Shown here: in pieces, positions 41,266-49,569 of the stretch
How the letters are laid out: the number at the start of each line of letters is the position of its first letter
Position numbering within the stretch: the stretch's first letter is position 1
From: Akkermansia sp.
Lineage (GTDB): Bacteria > Verrucomicrobiota > Verrucomicrobiia > Verrucomicrobiales > Akkermansiaceae
Direction of reading: 5' to 3'
Assembly: GCA_017471985.1 (NCBI GenBank)
Contig: JAFURE010000003.1
Span: 1-49,569 of the forward strand
DNA length: 49,569 bases
The notes under the pieces: model-generated
Databases searched by the model: none
Told to the model about the DNA's origin: nothing
What the model saw: the letters and a program-made list of their open reading frames with translations, nothing else
Program-made: the position numbers and the translations under genes

Positions 41266-41936
41266 AGATTTCCACCGCCCTTCTACCCATACTCATGCTC
41301 CCGATGTTTACAGGTTGTGAGGGGGCTCCGCCCGAGCAGCGAGTTACCACGGCTCGCCAGAATGCAGAACCCGAACTGGGTGAGCATTTCGGCAAGCCGG
41401 TTTTTATTCGCATTATTAAGGAAGACTACGAACTCGAACTATGGGTGCAGGAGCCTGACAACAGTTGGCAGCTTATCAAGACGTATGAAATCGCCGGCAT
41501 GAGCGGCGAGCTCGGCCCCAAAACACAAGAGGGTGATGAACAGGCCCCCGAGGGCTTTTACCGGGTTGTTCCCGCTGCCATGAACCCGCGCAGCAGCTAC
41601 CACCTTTCATTCAACATTGGTTACCCCAACGCGTATGACCGCCGTCTGGGACGCACCGGCTCCTACATCATGGTGCATGGCAGCGACGTATCCATAGGCT
41701 GCTTTGCCATGACCGACCCGGTTATAGAAAAGATATACACCCTTGTAAATGAGGCATTCAAGGCCGGAACGGCGTATATTCCGGTACAGATATACCCCTT
41801 CCGCATGACCCCGGAACGCATGGCGGAAGAAGCACAGAACAGCCACTACGAGTTCTGGCAACACCTGCTGCCCGGCTGGACCTTCACAGAAGAACATCAG
41901 GCCCCGTACGAGGACAATGATTCAGTGGCTGAGTAA
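41262..41936 (+). CDS. L,D-transpeptidase-family lipoprotein (YafK/DpaA type)
   Basis: A 224-residue exported protein with lipobox FTGC (Cys19). The YkuD-type catalytic block is IMVHGSDVSIGCFAMTDPVIEKIY, with catalytic Cys147 and His139, in the YafK branch form (SIGCFAMTD) rather than the classic SHGCIR. A second conserved region, PVQIYPFRMT, lies downstream. YafK/DpaA members cleave or remodel peptidoglycan crosslinks such as the Lpp attachment. It couples to the preceding membrane protein and overlaps the next gene by 20 bases. Confidence 0.85.
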   Translation: MKISTALLPILMLPMFTGCEGAPPEQRVTTARQNAEPELGEHFGKPVFIRIIKEDYELELWVQEPDNSWQLIKTYEIAGMSGELGPKTQEGDEQAPEGFYRVVPAAMNPRSSYHLSFNIGYPNAYDRRLGRTGSYIMVHGSDVSIGCFAMTDPVIEKIYTLVNEAFKAGTAYIPVQIYPFRMTPERMAEEAQNSHYEFWQHLLPGWTFTEEHQAPYEDNDSVAE

Positions 41937-42291
41937 TTCACCTCACGGCCTGCTGTGGGGAATCGCCCTTTTTATTCCGTTTGTAGCGGCGTGTCTGACC
42001 TGGATTGATGACGAGGAGTATCGTCACCGCGCACTGGCCATCTGCGCTGCGATGTTACTCAGTCTCTTAGTTTTTATCGGCATGCTGGAACTGACAGGCT
42101 GTACGATTGACGACATCGTGAGGCGAAATCGCAATCTGTTGGGATTTCGCCGCAGGAATCCCAGAGTGTATACGATGATTTTCATTTGGCTCGGGGTCTC
42201 ATACTACCTTTCAGGTATACTACTTCGCCTCTTCTACCACTGGCGTGACAGAAGAGGCGAAGATGATGAAACGAATAATTCGGACGATTGA
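41917..42291 (+). CDS. Small membrane protein
   Basis: A 124-residue protein with about three hydrophobic segments (GLLWGIALFIPFVAACLTW, ALAICAAMLLSLLVFIGMLEL, MIFIWLGVSYYLSGILLRLF, shown piecewise), a basic cytoplasmic loop (RRNRNLLGFRRRNPR) and an acidic tail (GEDDETNNSDD). No family recognised. It begins inside the end of the L,D-transpeptidase gene in another frame. Last gene of this operon. Confidence 0.65.
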   Translation: MIQWLSNSPHGLLWGIALFIPFVAACLTWIDDEEYRHRALAICAAMLLSLLVFIGMLELTGCTIDDIVRRNRNLLGFRRRNPRVYTMIFIWLGVSYYLSGILLRLFYHWRDRRGEDDETNNSDD

Positions 42292-42294
42292 GCC

Positions 42295-43332
42295 TTATTC
42301 AATCTCAATCGTATCTGCAGCACGGCGCTGGTCGCGCTTCTTGGCCTTCTTTTCTTTATCCTTGGCTCGCTTAGCCTCGCGAGCAGCCTTGCGCTCTTCG
42401 GAGGTCAGCTTGTGCTTGATATTCCCCCAGAGGTTCACCAGTGTGGGGGAGAGCTTACCATAGTCAGTGTTCGGGTCAATCTTATTGACTTTCTTAATGA
42501 ACCCCTTGAGCTGATTAGCCTGAATAGCCTCACGGCGGGACTGCCCTATGTAGAGATTGAGTACGGCCTGACGGTCACGGGGGTCATATGCCTCGTCCTC
42601 AACAATTTCAAAGCAATCCTTCTTCATCTGGGCATAATCGGCCTCGAAATCAGGCTTAAGGAACCCATCGGGGGTATCAAGCTGCTTGTACATGAACTGC
42701 AGAGCGTTGAACTTGTGGCGACGAATGCCACCCAGTTTATCGGTGGGGTCAGCAAGTTCGAGCTGCTCCATGAAATCAGCAGGCTTCTCGATGGGCAGAT
42801 TGCCGACTTCGACAAGCAGCTTAGCCTTCTCAAGCCCCACCTTACCTTCCGCCTGAGCGAGCAGCTCCTGCTGTTTGCGCAGAGCCTGAATGTACTTGGC
42901 AATATTCTTAACGCCCTCCGTGCATTCATCGTCCGAGCCCAGATAATCGGAGCCCTGGAAATCGGCATACTTGCGCCCGGACTTGTCGAAGAACATTACC
43001 GTGGGACATACGCTGAAGGGAGGGGCGGGCATTTTCCCGCGAATGGAAGCAGCCTCATCTGCCCCTTTGGCGTCATCGCGCTCATAGAAGGGAACGGCCA
43101 CCATCACGGCGTTGCCGGCTGCCTCCTCCGCAGCGGGCGATTTCCAGAAGGTCTGCAGCAGCTTCACGCTGCGGGCATTCCAGTCAGGGCCGTAGCAGTA
43201 GGCAATCACGCCGTCATCGCCGGCTTTCTCCAGTGCCTCATCAAAGGTGTTGGCACGCTGCGCCGCCTGTACCAGTGAGCCCAGCAGCAGAGCCACCACA
43301 GCAAGAACCTTACTTGACTTTCTTGTTATCAT
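42295..43332 (-). CDS. Exported thioredoxin-like protein
   Basis: A 345-residue protein with a signal peptide (VLAVVALLLGSLVQAAQ). The first 150 residues are thioredoxin-like: FDEALEKAGDDGVIAYCYGPDWNARSVKLLQTFW, then VCPTVMFFDKSGRKYADFQGSDY, with the cis-Pro context but no CxxC (PDWNARS in its place). A helical, charged region follows, ending in a strongly basic coil (SEERKAAREAKRAKDKEKKAKKRDQRR). Catalytic disulfide chemistry is therefore unlikely. It overlaps the end of the transglutaminase-like gene by 23 bases and is probably co-expressed with it. Confidence 0.72.
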   Translation of the reverse strand: MITRKSSKVLAVVALLLGSLVQAAQRANTFDEALEKAGDDGVIAYCYGPDWNARSVKLLQTFWKSPAAEEAAGNAVMVAVPFYERDDAKGADEAASIRGKMPAPPFSVCPTVMFFDKSGRKYADFQGSDYLGSDDECTEGVKNIAKYIQALRKQQELLAQAEGKVGLEKAKLLVEVGNLPIEKPADFMEQLELADPTDKLGGIRRHKFNALQFMYKQLDTPDGFLKPDFEADYAQMKKDCFEIVEDEAYDPRDRQAVLNLYIGQSRREAIQANQLKGFIKKVNKIDPNTDYGKLSPTLVNLWGNIKHKLTSEERKAAREAKRAKDKEKKAKKRDQRRAADTIEIE

Positions 43333-45952
43333 ATACCAGAATTGCTTTGAAGTTAATACCTACCAGCTGATCTTCACCGGAATCGATACGAATGAACTTA
43401 GCCGTGGGATGACTACGCTTTATGCAGACGCGGATATAGGGTTCCTTAGAGCCGTCGGGCAGCTCGGTAAGGGTTTTCCAGGTCTGCCCATCGGCCGAAA
43501 TATCAATCTTCCAGGTGCGATAGGAGCCGCAACCATTGGTGGGAATGATGATAATGCCACCGATACGGGTCTTCTTGGGCAGCTCAACGGTGACAGTCTG
43601 GTGCTTACCGAAGGCGGAGTAAATGTGCCCACCCTTCTCGGTGAGAGCAGCAGCGTGGTGAATGATGTTGCTCTGGTCATCATTGTACTTACTGAGCGTC
43701 ACCAGACCACCGGCCGATACCAGATTGCCGCCGGCAGGCTCATACTCGGGCATCTGCTTGCCGCTGTCGAGGTAGTCCTGACTCCACAGGTTAGCCAGCT
43801 CCATATCACCGATTTCCTCAGCACCGCGAATCACACCGCAGCTGATGAGGTCCTTGGAGTCCGGGTGATCCTGAATAGCCTTCTCAATCATGGCCATAAC
43901 CTTCTTGGCAAAGGGCTTACCCTCGCCATGAGCAGTCTTCACGGCCCAGGCAATCATCTGGCAGAACTCGGGGTGCAGAGCCACGTTGTCCACCAGTATC
44001 TGCATGAATTTCTCCTTGTGAGTGCGGGCCTTGCCGAGTGACTGGTACTGCATATCGAGCAGCAGGTGGAATTCCCACTGAGCTTTCTCATTGATATTGA
44101 GGCTCTTGAAATAGGCCTCGAACGCCGCAAGTTTCTGCTTGGGTGAGCGCAGGGTCTTCAGCATCGAGGGGTAAATTCGCTCCAGCAGGAACTTGGAGCA
44201 CATCTCGGGGTGCTCGGGAGTGATGGAGGTACACACGAACTCATTCACACCAAGCCACTTGCGCGGGCGCTTACCCAGCGAGCGTGCTGCGGTATCCATG
44301 TAGAAGTCCCACACGGGGCGGTAAAGCGGCTGCATCTGCACCGAAAGCTCAAAGAGCTTGAGGGCATTAACGGGGTTGTTGTGCTCGCCCAGCATGGTGG
44401 CAAGTGTACAGACCATCTGCGCATCGCGGGTAATTGCCCCCTGCATATACATGGCCGTCTGCATCTGCAGTGCACTCCAAGTGAACTCGCCCCAGCTGCT
44501 CCAGTGCGGGTGACGATCCTCAGAGAGGGAGTTGGCACCGTGCCATTTACCGTCAAAGAAAACGGCGTATGCACAGTGACCGGGCTCACCCATAGTGATA
44601 GCCGGCACACCATTGGCACAGGCTGCCGAGGTACCGAAGTGCGACAAACCGCCACACACAGCACCTACATCGCGGGTTTCCTTGGCGAAGTTGTCGGGGT
44701 AGAGCACATCAAAGGGCTGGTAGTACCACTGAGAGAAAATCGAGTCGCCGTATACGTTGGTGGGCAGATAGGGCACCTGGAAAGCCATACCCGTATAGGC
44801 GCGGGAGGGAGCGGCGCAGTTATCACGAAGCCAGCGCATGGTGTTGGCCGAGCCGAAGGGGCTGTTGCCCTTCCAACCACAGCAGTAATGAATAAGCCAG
44901 GTAGGCAGCTGTGCGAAATAGCCGTTCAGGCGGTCCTGATCAATACTCTCGGCAAAGTACAGATAGCGCTCTCTTGCCGCACGGTACACGTCCTTCTTGT
45001 TCTTACCTTTCTTGCCGCCGGGCAGCGTGGGCATGATATAACCCAAATCTTTCATGCTCTCAAGCTCTTCCTTCGACAACTCTTTGTCCTCGCCATACCA
45101 GCCATTGCGTGTGAACTGAATGGCAATGGCTCCGGCTACTCGGCGCTTCAGACCTACATTAGAAGGCTTGTCGCCGCCATCCACCAGAACTTCCTCATCC
45201 ATCTTGGGGTCAACCTGACGGAAGTGTGCCAACATGGAGAGCGCCACCTCGCCATTGGTCAGCTCGCCATCATAAACAAAGTCTGCAACCCACTGCAGGT
45301 CATTAAGTAGCGGCGCCAGAGATTCACAAGCCACACGGTCTTTCATCAGAGCACTGAGGGCATCCAGATCACAGCGGTTGAGCAGCTCCCACTGGGCCAA
45401 CATAAGGCGGACCTCAGGGTCCTGAAGGTATTTCTCAATGCTATCCTGGTCAACACCTTTCAGTCGCGTACGCAAGCGACCTGCCAGGCGGCGCTTAAGA
45501 ACTTTCGGCTGTTTCCACACTGCCGGGCTGAAATTGGATTTATGGGCAGGCTCACGTACCGGACGCAGGCCGTCATCTTCCCCCTGGCCTTTTCCCTTGC
45601 GGCGGTACTTGGCAATCTTCTCGGGGGTAACGTTTTCGCCCTCAAGGTCATCATCTTCGGTGATGGCCTCTTCCTCTCCATCCTGGAAAGCATCCGGATC
45701 CTCGGCATCGGCCAATCTATCCATGCCGTCATCCGGTTCACCGGACCAGTCAAAGTCCCCACTTTCCTTGTCTTTGGTATCGACTACAGGCGTTTCTTTC
45801 TGAGTCGGTTCTGTCTTGGGTTTATCGGGCTTTGCAACGACCTTTTCACCGTGAATAGCCTTTTCGAGCACAGGTAACAACCCGGGTGCAGCCATATAAC
45901 CACCGGCCAGGCCAAGTGCAAGAATAATGAGGTAAACGTATCTGGGCTTCAT
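43310..45952 (-). CDS. Transglutaminase-like protein with a C-terminal discoidin-type domain
   Basis: An 880-residue exported protein: an N-terminal anchor (YLIILALGLAGGYMAAPGL), an acidic low-complexity linker (about 35-130), a helical region, then a papain/transglutaminase-like core with GAVCGGLSHFGTSAACANGVPAI (Cys433) and EPGHCAYAVFFDGKWHGANS (His459). A TPR-like helical stretch follows. The last 150 residues form a beta-sandwich of F5/8 (discoidin) type: IYSAFGKHQTVTVEL, RIGGIIIIPTNGCGSYRTWKIDISADGQTWKTL, AKFIRIDSGED. The combination suggests an envelope enzyme that binds a carbohydrate or surface ligand; reaction not established. A promoter lies just upstream. Confidence 0.78.
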   Translation of the reverse strand: MKPRYVYLIILALGLAGGYMAAPGLLPVLEKAIHGEKVVAKPDKPKTEPTQKETPVVDTKDKESGDFDWSGEPDDGMDRLADAEDPDAFQDGEEEAITEDDDLEGENVTPEKIAKYRRKGKGQGEDDGLRPVREPAHKSNFSPAVWKQPKVLKRRLAGRLRTRLKGVDQDSIEKYLQDPEVRLMLAQWELLNRCDLDALSALMKDRVACESLAPLLNDLQWVADFVYDGELTNGEVALSMLAHFRQVDPKMDEEVLVDGGDKPSNVGLKRRVAGAIAIQFTRNGWYGEDKELSKEELESMKDLGYIMPTLPGGKKGKNKKDVYRAARERYLYFAESIDQDRLNGYFAQLPTWLIHYCCGWKGNSPFGSANTMRWLRDNCAAPSRAYTGMAFQVPYLPTNVYGDSIFSQWYYQPFDVLYPDNFAKETRDVGAVCGGLSHFGTSAACANGVPAITMGEPGHCAYAVFFDGKWHGANSLSEDRHPHWSSWGEFTWSALQMQTAMYMQGAITRDAQMVCTLATMLGEHNNPVNALKLFELSVQMQPLYRPVWDFYMDTAARSLGKRPRKWLGVNEFVCTSITPEHPEMCSKFLLERIYPSMLKTLRSPKQKLAAFEAYFKSLNINEKAQWEFHLLLDMQYQSLGKARTHKEKFMQILVDNVALHPEFCQMIAWAVKTAHGEGKPFAKKVMAMIEKAIQDHPDSKDLISCGVIRGAEEIGDMELANLWSQDYLDSGKQMPEYEPAGGNLVSAGGLVTLSKYNDDQSNIIHHAAALTEKGGHIYSAFGKHQTVTVELPKKTRIGGIIIIPTNGCGSYRTWKIDISADGQTWKTLTELPDGSKEPYIRVCIKRSHPTAKFIRIDSGEDQLVGINFKAILVYDNKKVK

Positions 45953-45961
45953 TTGTCCTAT

Positions 45962-45990
45962 TTATTAGCAAATTCCCCCCGCCCTGTCAA
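45962..45990 (-). promoter_or_regulatory. Promoter of the transglutaminase-like/thioredoxin-like operon
   Basis: On the minus strand, TTGACA (45985-45990), 17 bases, TAATAA (45962-45967), nine bases to the ATG, with AGGA four bases before it. Confidence 0.62.
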
Positions 45991-46080
45991 GAATATGTTG
46001 ATAATCACCCCAATCTCTGATTTTTTTGCCGGCACATTCCGGTCGATTCTAAAAAAACGCCCTAAAATGGCAACTTAACA

Positions 46081-46108
46081 TTGCAATCAGCCCAAAAGTT
46101 GATATCAT
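46081..46108 (+). promoter_or_regulatory. Candidate promoter of the 46140 gene
   Basis: TTGCAA (46081-46086), 16 bases, TATCAT (46103-46108). The leader would be about 25 bases. Confidence 0.4.
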
Positions 46109-46139
46109 AGAATACGCGAATAACAGAACTCATCAACAC

Positions 46140-46586
46140 ATGGCGACCAATTCTCTTCTGACAGACCTGCCAAAACGCATCGATTACCGGGTGCACAAGA
46201 CCTCCATTACCGTTCTGCTGGCGGCAGTAGTTTGCCTTGCTCTGTCATTCATTCTCCCCGAAAGTTACGGTCACAAAAATGCCCCGCCCGAGTTTGCTCA
46301 GCTGGGTCTGCTGATTCTGTGCGCCATCTATGCCTTCACCGCCAACAACAATCGTCGGCTCTTCATCTTCGCCGGTTTCGTGATTATTTTCCTGTCGCTG
46401 CGGGAAATTAACTACGGCCGCACGCTCTGGTTCTTTGCCGATGAGAATGATCCCGCCAAGTTCCCCAAGTGGAAGGATATCCCCTATGGCTGGCTCGCGC
46501 ACGTTCTGGTGGGTGTGTATCTGGCCATTCTGGCTGCGGTCTTTATATGGAAAAAACTCTGGCGCGACTTCGGGATATTCTGCTGA
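46140..46586 (+). CDS. Membrane protein, 5' part of a probably frameshifted gene
   Basis: A 148-residue protein with about four hydrophobic segments (SITVLLAAVVCLALSFIL, FAQLGLLILCAIYAFTA, LFIFAGFVIIFLSL, LAHVLVGVYLAILAAVFIW). REINYGRTLWFFADENDP lies between the third and fourth. It ends soon after an A6 run (46550-46555), and the next frame continues a membrane protein without a gap, so this is probably the N-terminal two-thirds of a longer protein (see 46547-46765 and the finding). No family function assigned. Confidence 0.65.
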   Translation: MATNSLLTDLPKRIDYRVHKTSITVLLAAVVCLALSFILPESYGHKNAPPEFAQLGLLILCAIYAFTANNNRRLFIFAGFVIIFLSLREINYGRTLWFFADENDPAKFPKWKDIPYGWLAHVLVGVYLAILAAVFIWKKLWRDFGIFC

Positions 46587-46765
46587 GCAGTCGATTGCCG
46601 GTATGGGAGCTCTGCCTTGCTATCGTAATGGCGGCAGCAGCTCACACCGTCGAAGAGGTGACTCACAACAGCCTGCTCGAGGAATGCCTGGAACTGGGCT
46701 TCTACATCTGCCTGACCACGCTCTTCTGGCGCTACACCCGCAATAAGTGCCAATCTGTTGAGTAA
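46547..46765 (+). CDS. Membrane protein, 3' part of a probably frameshifted gene
   Basis: A 72-residue frame overlapping the previous gene by 40 bases in the -1 frame: MEKTLARLRDILL, then two hydrophobic stretches (VWELCLAIVMAAAAHTVEEVTHN and LGFYICLTTLFWRYTRN). The HTVEE acidic motif inside a membrane segment mirrors the acidic residues of the upstream part. It could start on its own at the ATG at 46547, but a -1 slip at TGG-AAA-AAA-CTC would join it in phase to the upstream protein. Confidence 0.5.
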   Translation: MEKTLARLRDILLSSRLPVWELCLAIVMAAAAHTVEEVTHNSLLEECLELGFYICLTTLFWRYTRNKCQSVE

Positions 46766-46794
46766 ACACAGCGTGTCTGCCCTCAAATTGGCGT

Positions 46795-46824
46795 TTGACA
46801 GCCACCGCGCGCGTGTGATAGAAT
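46795..46824 (+). promoter_or_regulatory. polA promoter (leaderless type)
   Basis: TTGACA (46795-46800), 18 bases, TAGAAT (46819-46824), seven bases to the ATG at 46832. Confidence 0.65.
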
Positions 46825-46831
46825 GGCGGCG

Positions 46832-49569
46832 ATGGAGACACTCTACATACTCGATGGCATGGCGCTGATGTACCGCGCCTTCTACGCATTCATCAACGCC
46901 CCCATGCGCACCTCGGGCGGGTTGAATACCTCGGCCATGTTCGGGTTCACCAACACGGTGCTGTCGCTCATCGAGAAGGAGTCACCCACACACATTGTAG
47001 CCTGTCTGGACCCCTCCGGCCCGACTTTCCGACACGAGCAATACCCTGAGTACAAAGCCAATCGCCAGGCGATGCCGCAGGAGCTGCGCGACTCCATACC
47101 GTGGATTATCGACATTCTGAACGCCATGCGCATACCGGTGGTGCGCGTACCGGGGTACGAGGCAGACGACCTTATCGGCACCTTCACCCGTCTGGCAGAG
47201 GAGCGAGGGGATATGCACGCCTACATGGTATCCCTCGACAAGGACCTGGGGCAGCTGCTCTCCCCCGTTTGCTCATTCCACAAGCCGGGCAAGAAGGGTG
47301 CTGATTTCGAGGTGATAGACCAAGCGGCCTTCCTGCAAGAGTGGGGAATCAGCGAGCCACGCCAAATCATTGACATTCTGGCACTGATGGGCGATAGCAG
47401 CGATAACATCCCGGGTGTACCCGGTGTGGGGGCCGTAACGGCCCGCAAGCTCGTGGCTCAGTTCGGCAGCGTGCAGAACATGCTTGCCCACACAGCAGAT
47501 ATCAAGGGGAAACTGCGTGAAAAGATAGAAACGAACGCCGACAATGCCCGCCTGTCGTATGACCTGGCCACCATTCGGCGGGATGCCCCCCTGCCCATCA
47601 CTATAACTGACTGCGCCCGTGTAGGCTACGACGTGCCGGCCCTGCGAGCCATTTTCGCCAAACTCGAGTTCCGCGGGCTCGATAAGCGCCTGGGCTCAGC
47701 CCCGGCGGATGACTTGTTTACCGCAGCGGCAGCCCCGGCTCAGGAAGCAGAGGGGCCCATGCAAATGGAACTCTTTGCCGCCGCCCCCGAGCTGACCGAT
47801 ATCAATAACACCCCGCACGAGTACAAGCTCATCAGCAGTGATGAAGAGCTCGCCGCCCTTGCCCGGGAACTGGAGTCGGCACCCCGCTGGGCGTTCGACA
47901 CAGAAACGACGGGGCTTAATCCCTTGCAGGACAGGATGCTGGGCATTTCCTTCTGTACCACACCGGGCAAGGCATATTATGTGCCGGTGAGCGATGGGCG
48001 CTGCCCTGCTGCCCTGTTGCCGGCTCTGGCCGGAAATGCCGAGAAGGTGGGACTGAACCTGAAGTTTGACCTGCAGGTACTGCACACCGCCGGGGCTGAG
48101 GTTCAGGGGCCATTCTTCGATGCCATGCTGGCTCACGCCGCCCTGTACCCTGAGCTGCGGCACAACATGGACGACATGGCCGAGGCTCTGCTCAACTACC
48201 GTACAGTGCACCTGACAGACATTGCCGGCAAGGACTGCGACACCGCCGCGGTGCCTGTGGAGCAGATGGCTGACTACGCCGCCGAGGATGCCGATGTCAC
48301 CCTGCGACTGGCCGATGTGCTGGCGCCGCAGCTGGAGAGCGCGGGGCAAACCGCCCTCATGCGAGACATAGAGTTCCCGCTGGTGCCCGTGCTGGCAGCC
48401 ATTGAGCAGGAGGGCATGCGCGTGGAACCCGGGCTGCTGCAGACGGCCTCTGCCGAGCTGGGGGAACAGATTGCCGCCATTGCCGGCCGAATTGATGAGA
48501 TGGTGGGGCGCCCCATCAACCTGAACTCACCGCGCCAACTCGGCGACCTGCTGTTCGGCGAGCTCAAACTACTGGCCAAGCCCAAGAAAACCAAGACGGG
48601 ACAGTACGTTACCGATGAGGAAACTCTGCGCAAGCTTGCCCCGGCCTTTCCCCTCGTACGCGATATTCTGGAGTACCGCGAACTCAGCAAGCTCAAGGGG
48701 ACTTATCTGGATGCCCTGCCCCGCTATATCTCACCCGCCGACGGGCGCATACACTCCACCCTGCAACAGATGGTCACCGCCACAGGACGTCTGGCCAGTC
48801 AGAATCCCAACCTGCAGAATATCCCCGTGCGTTCCGATGCCGGCAAGCTCATACGCCGCGCATTCATCGCCCGCAGCGAGGAGTACAGCATACTCTCCGC
48901 CGACTACTCGCAGGTGGAACTCAGGCTCATGGCTGCCCTCTCAGCAGACCCTGCCATGATTGCGGCCTTCACCGAGGGGCGTGATATTCATGCCGAAACC
49001 GCCGCCCGTATTTACGGCGTAGACCGCGCAGACGTTACCCCCGCCATGCGCCGAGCTGCCAAGACGGTGAACTTCGGCATTATTTACGGCATTTCCGCCT
49101 TCGGGCTTTCCCAACGCCTTGATTGCCCCAGGGGCGAGGCCGCAGCACTCATTGAGAGCTACTTCACCCAGTTCCCCGGCGTCAAATCCTGCATGGATAA
49201 GCTGGTGGAGGACGCGCGCAGCAAGGGCTATGCCGAAACCCTCAGTGGGCGCCGCCGCCGACTGCCCGACCTGAACAGCAGTAACTTCAACCTGCGAGCC
49301 GCGGCAGAACGCACCGCCATCAATACCCCCATACAGGGCACCGCCGCCGACATGATTAAAATCGCCATGGTGCGCGTGCATGAGTTGCTGAAGGGACGCC
49401 GCACCCGCCTTATCATGCAGATTCACGACGAACTCCTCTTCGACCTGCACCGCGATGAGCACGACCTTATCCCCGAAATCATTGCCACCATGCAGTCCGC
49501 CCTCCCCCTGCCCCACGGCGTCCCCCTCGAAGTAGAGGCCAACCACGCCCCCAACTGGCTGGAAGCCCA
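46832..49569 (+). CDS. polA: DNA polymerase I (3' end cut by the window)
   Basis: 912 complete codons are visible. Three domains occur in order. The 5' nuclease, residues 1 to about 290, has YILDGMALMYRAFYA, YKANRQ, YEADDLIGTF and LMGDSSDNIPGVPGVGAVTA. The 3'-5' proofreading domain is intact: AFDTETTGL, GLNLKFDLQVL and YAAEDADVTLRL. The polymerase domain has motif A DYSQVELRLMA, the O-helix RRAAKTVNFGIIYGIS and motif C QIHDELLFDL. Proofreading activity is expected, unlike in Taq or Deinococcus-type enzymes that have lost it. Only the extreme C-terminus is missing. It lies 66 bases after the split membrane gene, with its own promoter. Confidence 0.97.
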   Translation, partial: METLYILDGMALMYRAFYAFINAPMRTSGGLNTSAMFGFTNTVLSLIEKESPTHIVACLDPSGPTFRHEQYPEYKANRQAMPQELRDSIPWIIDILNAMRIPVVRVPGYEADDLIGTFTRLAEERGDMHAYMVSLDKDLGQLLSPVCSFHKPGKKGADFEVIDQAAFLQEWGISEPRQIIDILALMGDSSDNIPGVPGVGAVTARKLVAQFGSVQNMLAHTADIKGKLREKIETNADNARLSYDLATIRRDAPLPITITDCARVGYDVPALRAIFAKLEFRGLDKRLGSAPADDLFTAAAAPAQEAEGPMQMELFAAAPELTDINNTPHEYKLISSDEELAALARELESAPRWAFDTETTGLNPLQDRMLGISFCTTPGKAYYVPVSDGRCPAALLPALAGNAEKVGLNLKFDLQVLHTAGAEVQGPFFDAMLAHAALYPELRHNMDDMAEALLNYRTVHLTDIAGKDCDTAAVPVEQMADYAAEDADVTLRLADVLAPQLESAGQTALMRDIEFPLVPVLAAIEQEGMRVEPGLLQTASAELGEQIAAIAGRIDEMVGRPINLNSPRQLGDLLFGELKLLAKPKKTKTGQYVTDEETLRKLAPAFPLVRDILEYRELSKLKGTYLDALPRYISPADGRIHSTLQQMVTATGRLASQNPNLQNIPVRSDAGKLIRRAFIARSEEYSILSADYSQVELRLMAALSADPAMIAAFTEGRDIHAETAARIYGVDRADVTPAMRRAAKTVNFGIIYGISAFGLSQRLDCPRGEAAALIESYFTQFPGVKSCMDKLVEDARSKGYAETLSGRRRRLPDLNSSNFNLRAAAERTAINTPIQGTAADMIKIAMVRVHELLKGRRTRLIMQIHDELLFDLHRDEHDLIPEIIATMQSALPLPHGVPLEVEANHAPNWLEA

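Noticed and set aside
1..49569. Prophage, integrative element or insertion sequence
   Set aside because: No integrase, transposase, terminase or structural phage gene, and no attachment-site duplication, can be recognised.

Overview
The window looks like chromosomal DNA (moderately GC-rich, densely coded) from a Verrucomicrobiota bacterium, probably an Akkermansiaceae relative. This is inferred from a giant secreted autotransporter-repeat protein ending in a PEP-CTERM-type tail, many small secreted or ankyrin proteins of unknown role, and a repeated architecture in which a -10 box lies only 6-10 bases before the start codon (probable leaderless mRNAs). I see no prophage, insertion sequence, CRISPR array or canonical tRNA/rRNA gene.

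Layout. 1-340: a structured inverted repeat. 360-1544 (-): ispH, divergent from a run of + genes (1646-8072): a secreted protein, a small protein, mazG, a thioredoxin-like lipoprotein, a TetR regulator, a hexose-6-phosphate mutarotase, a SanA-type membrane protein and menD. A small zinc-ribbon gene (-) separates this from nrdAB (class Ia ribonucleotide reductase). 12224-18787 (-): a marR / adaptor / RND pump / outer-membrane-channel operon closed by a strong terminator. Two matching palindromic operators link the MarR protein to its own promoter and to a neighbouring AP2-like small gene. rpsP, a lysozyme-like lipoprotein and a 57-residue membrane protein follow, then a 2575-residue S6-type serine protease / beta-helix / PEP-CTERM protein (21538-29265). 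29413-31869 (-) holds small membrane, coiled-coil and ankyrin genes.

The most unusual locus is 31965-34278 (-): a Ro60-like (TROVE/DUF2828 plus vWA) protein preceded, apparently on the same transcript, by about 780 bases of non-coding sequence. That stretch carries four copies of a bipartite RNA motif. Two copies enclose a circularly permuted tRNA mimic: T-arm, sealed 7-bp acceptor stem, then D-arm, attached through the anticodon-stem position. This is the arrangement of bacterial Y RNAs (YrlA type), here as a tandem array whose hairpin stems covary. It is probably a Ro60-Y RNA ribonucleoprotein system with several guide or gate RNAs.

34328-49569: an ankyrin membrane protein (-), aroB, two tandem M29 aminopeptidases, a metallophosphoesterase, membrane proteins with a YafK-type L,D-transpeptidase, a transglutaminase-like/thioredoxin-like pair (-), a membrane gene apparently split by a -1 frameshift at an A6 run, and polA, cut by the window end.
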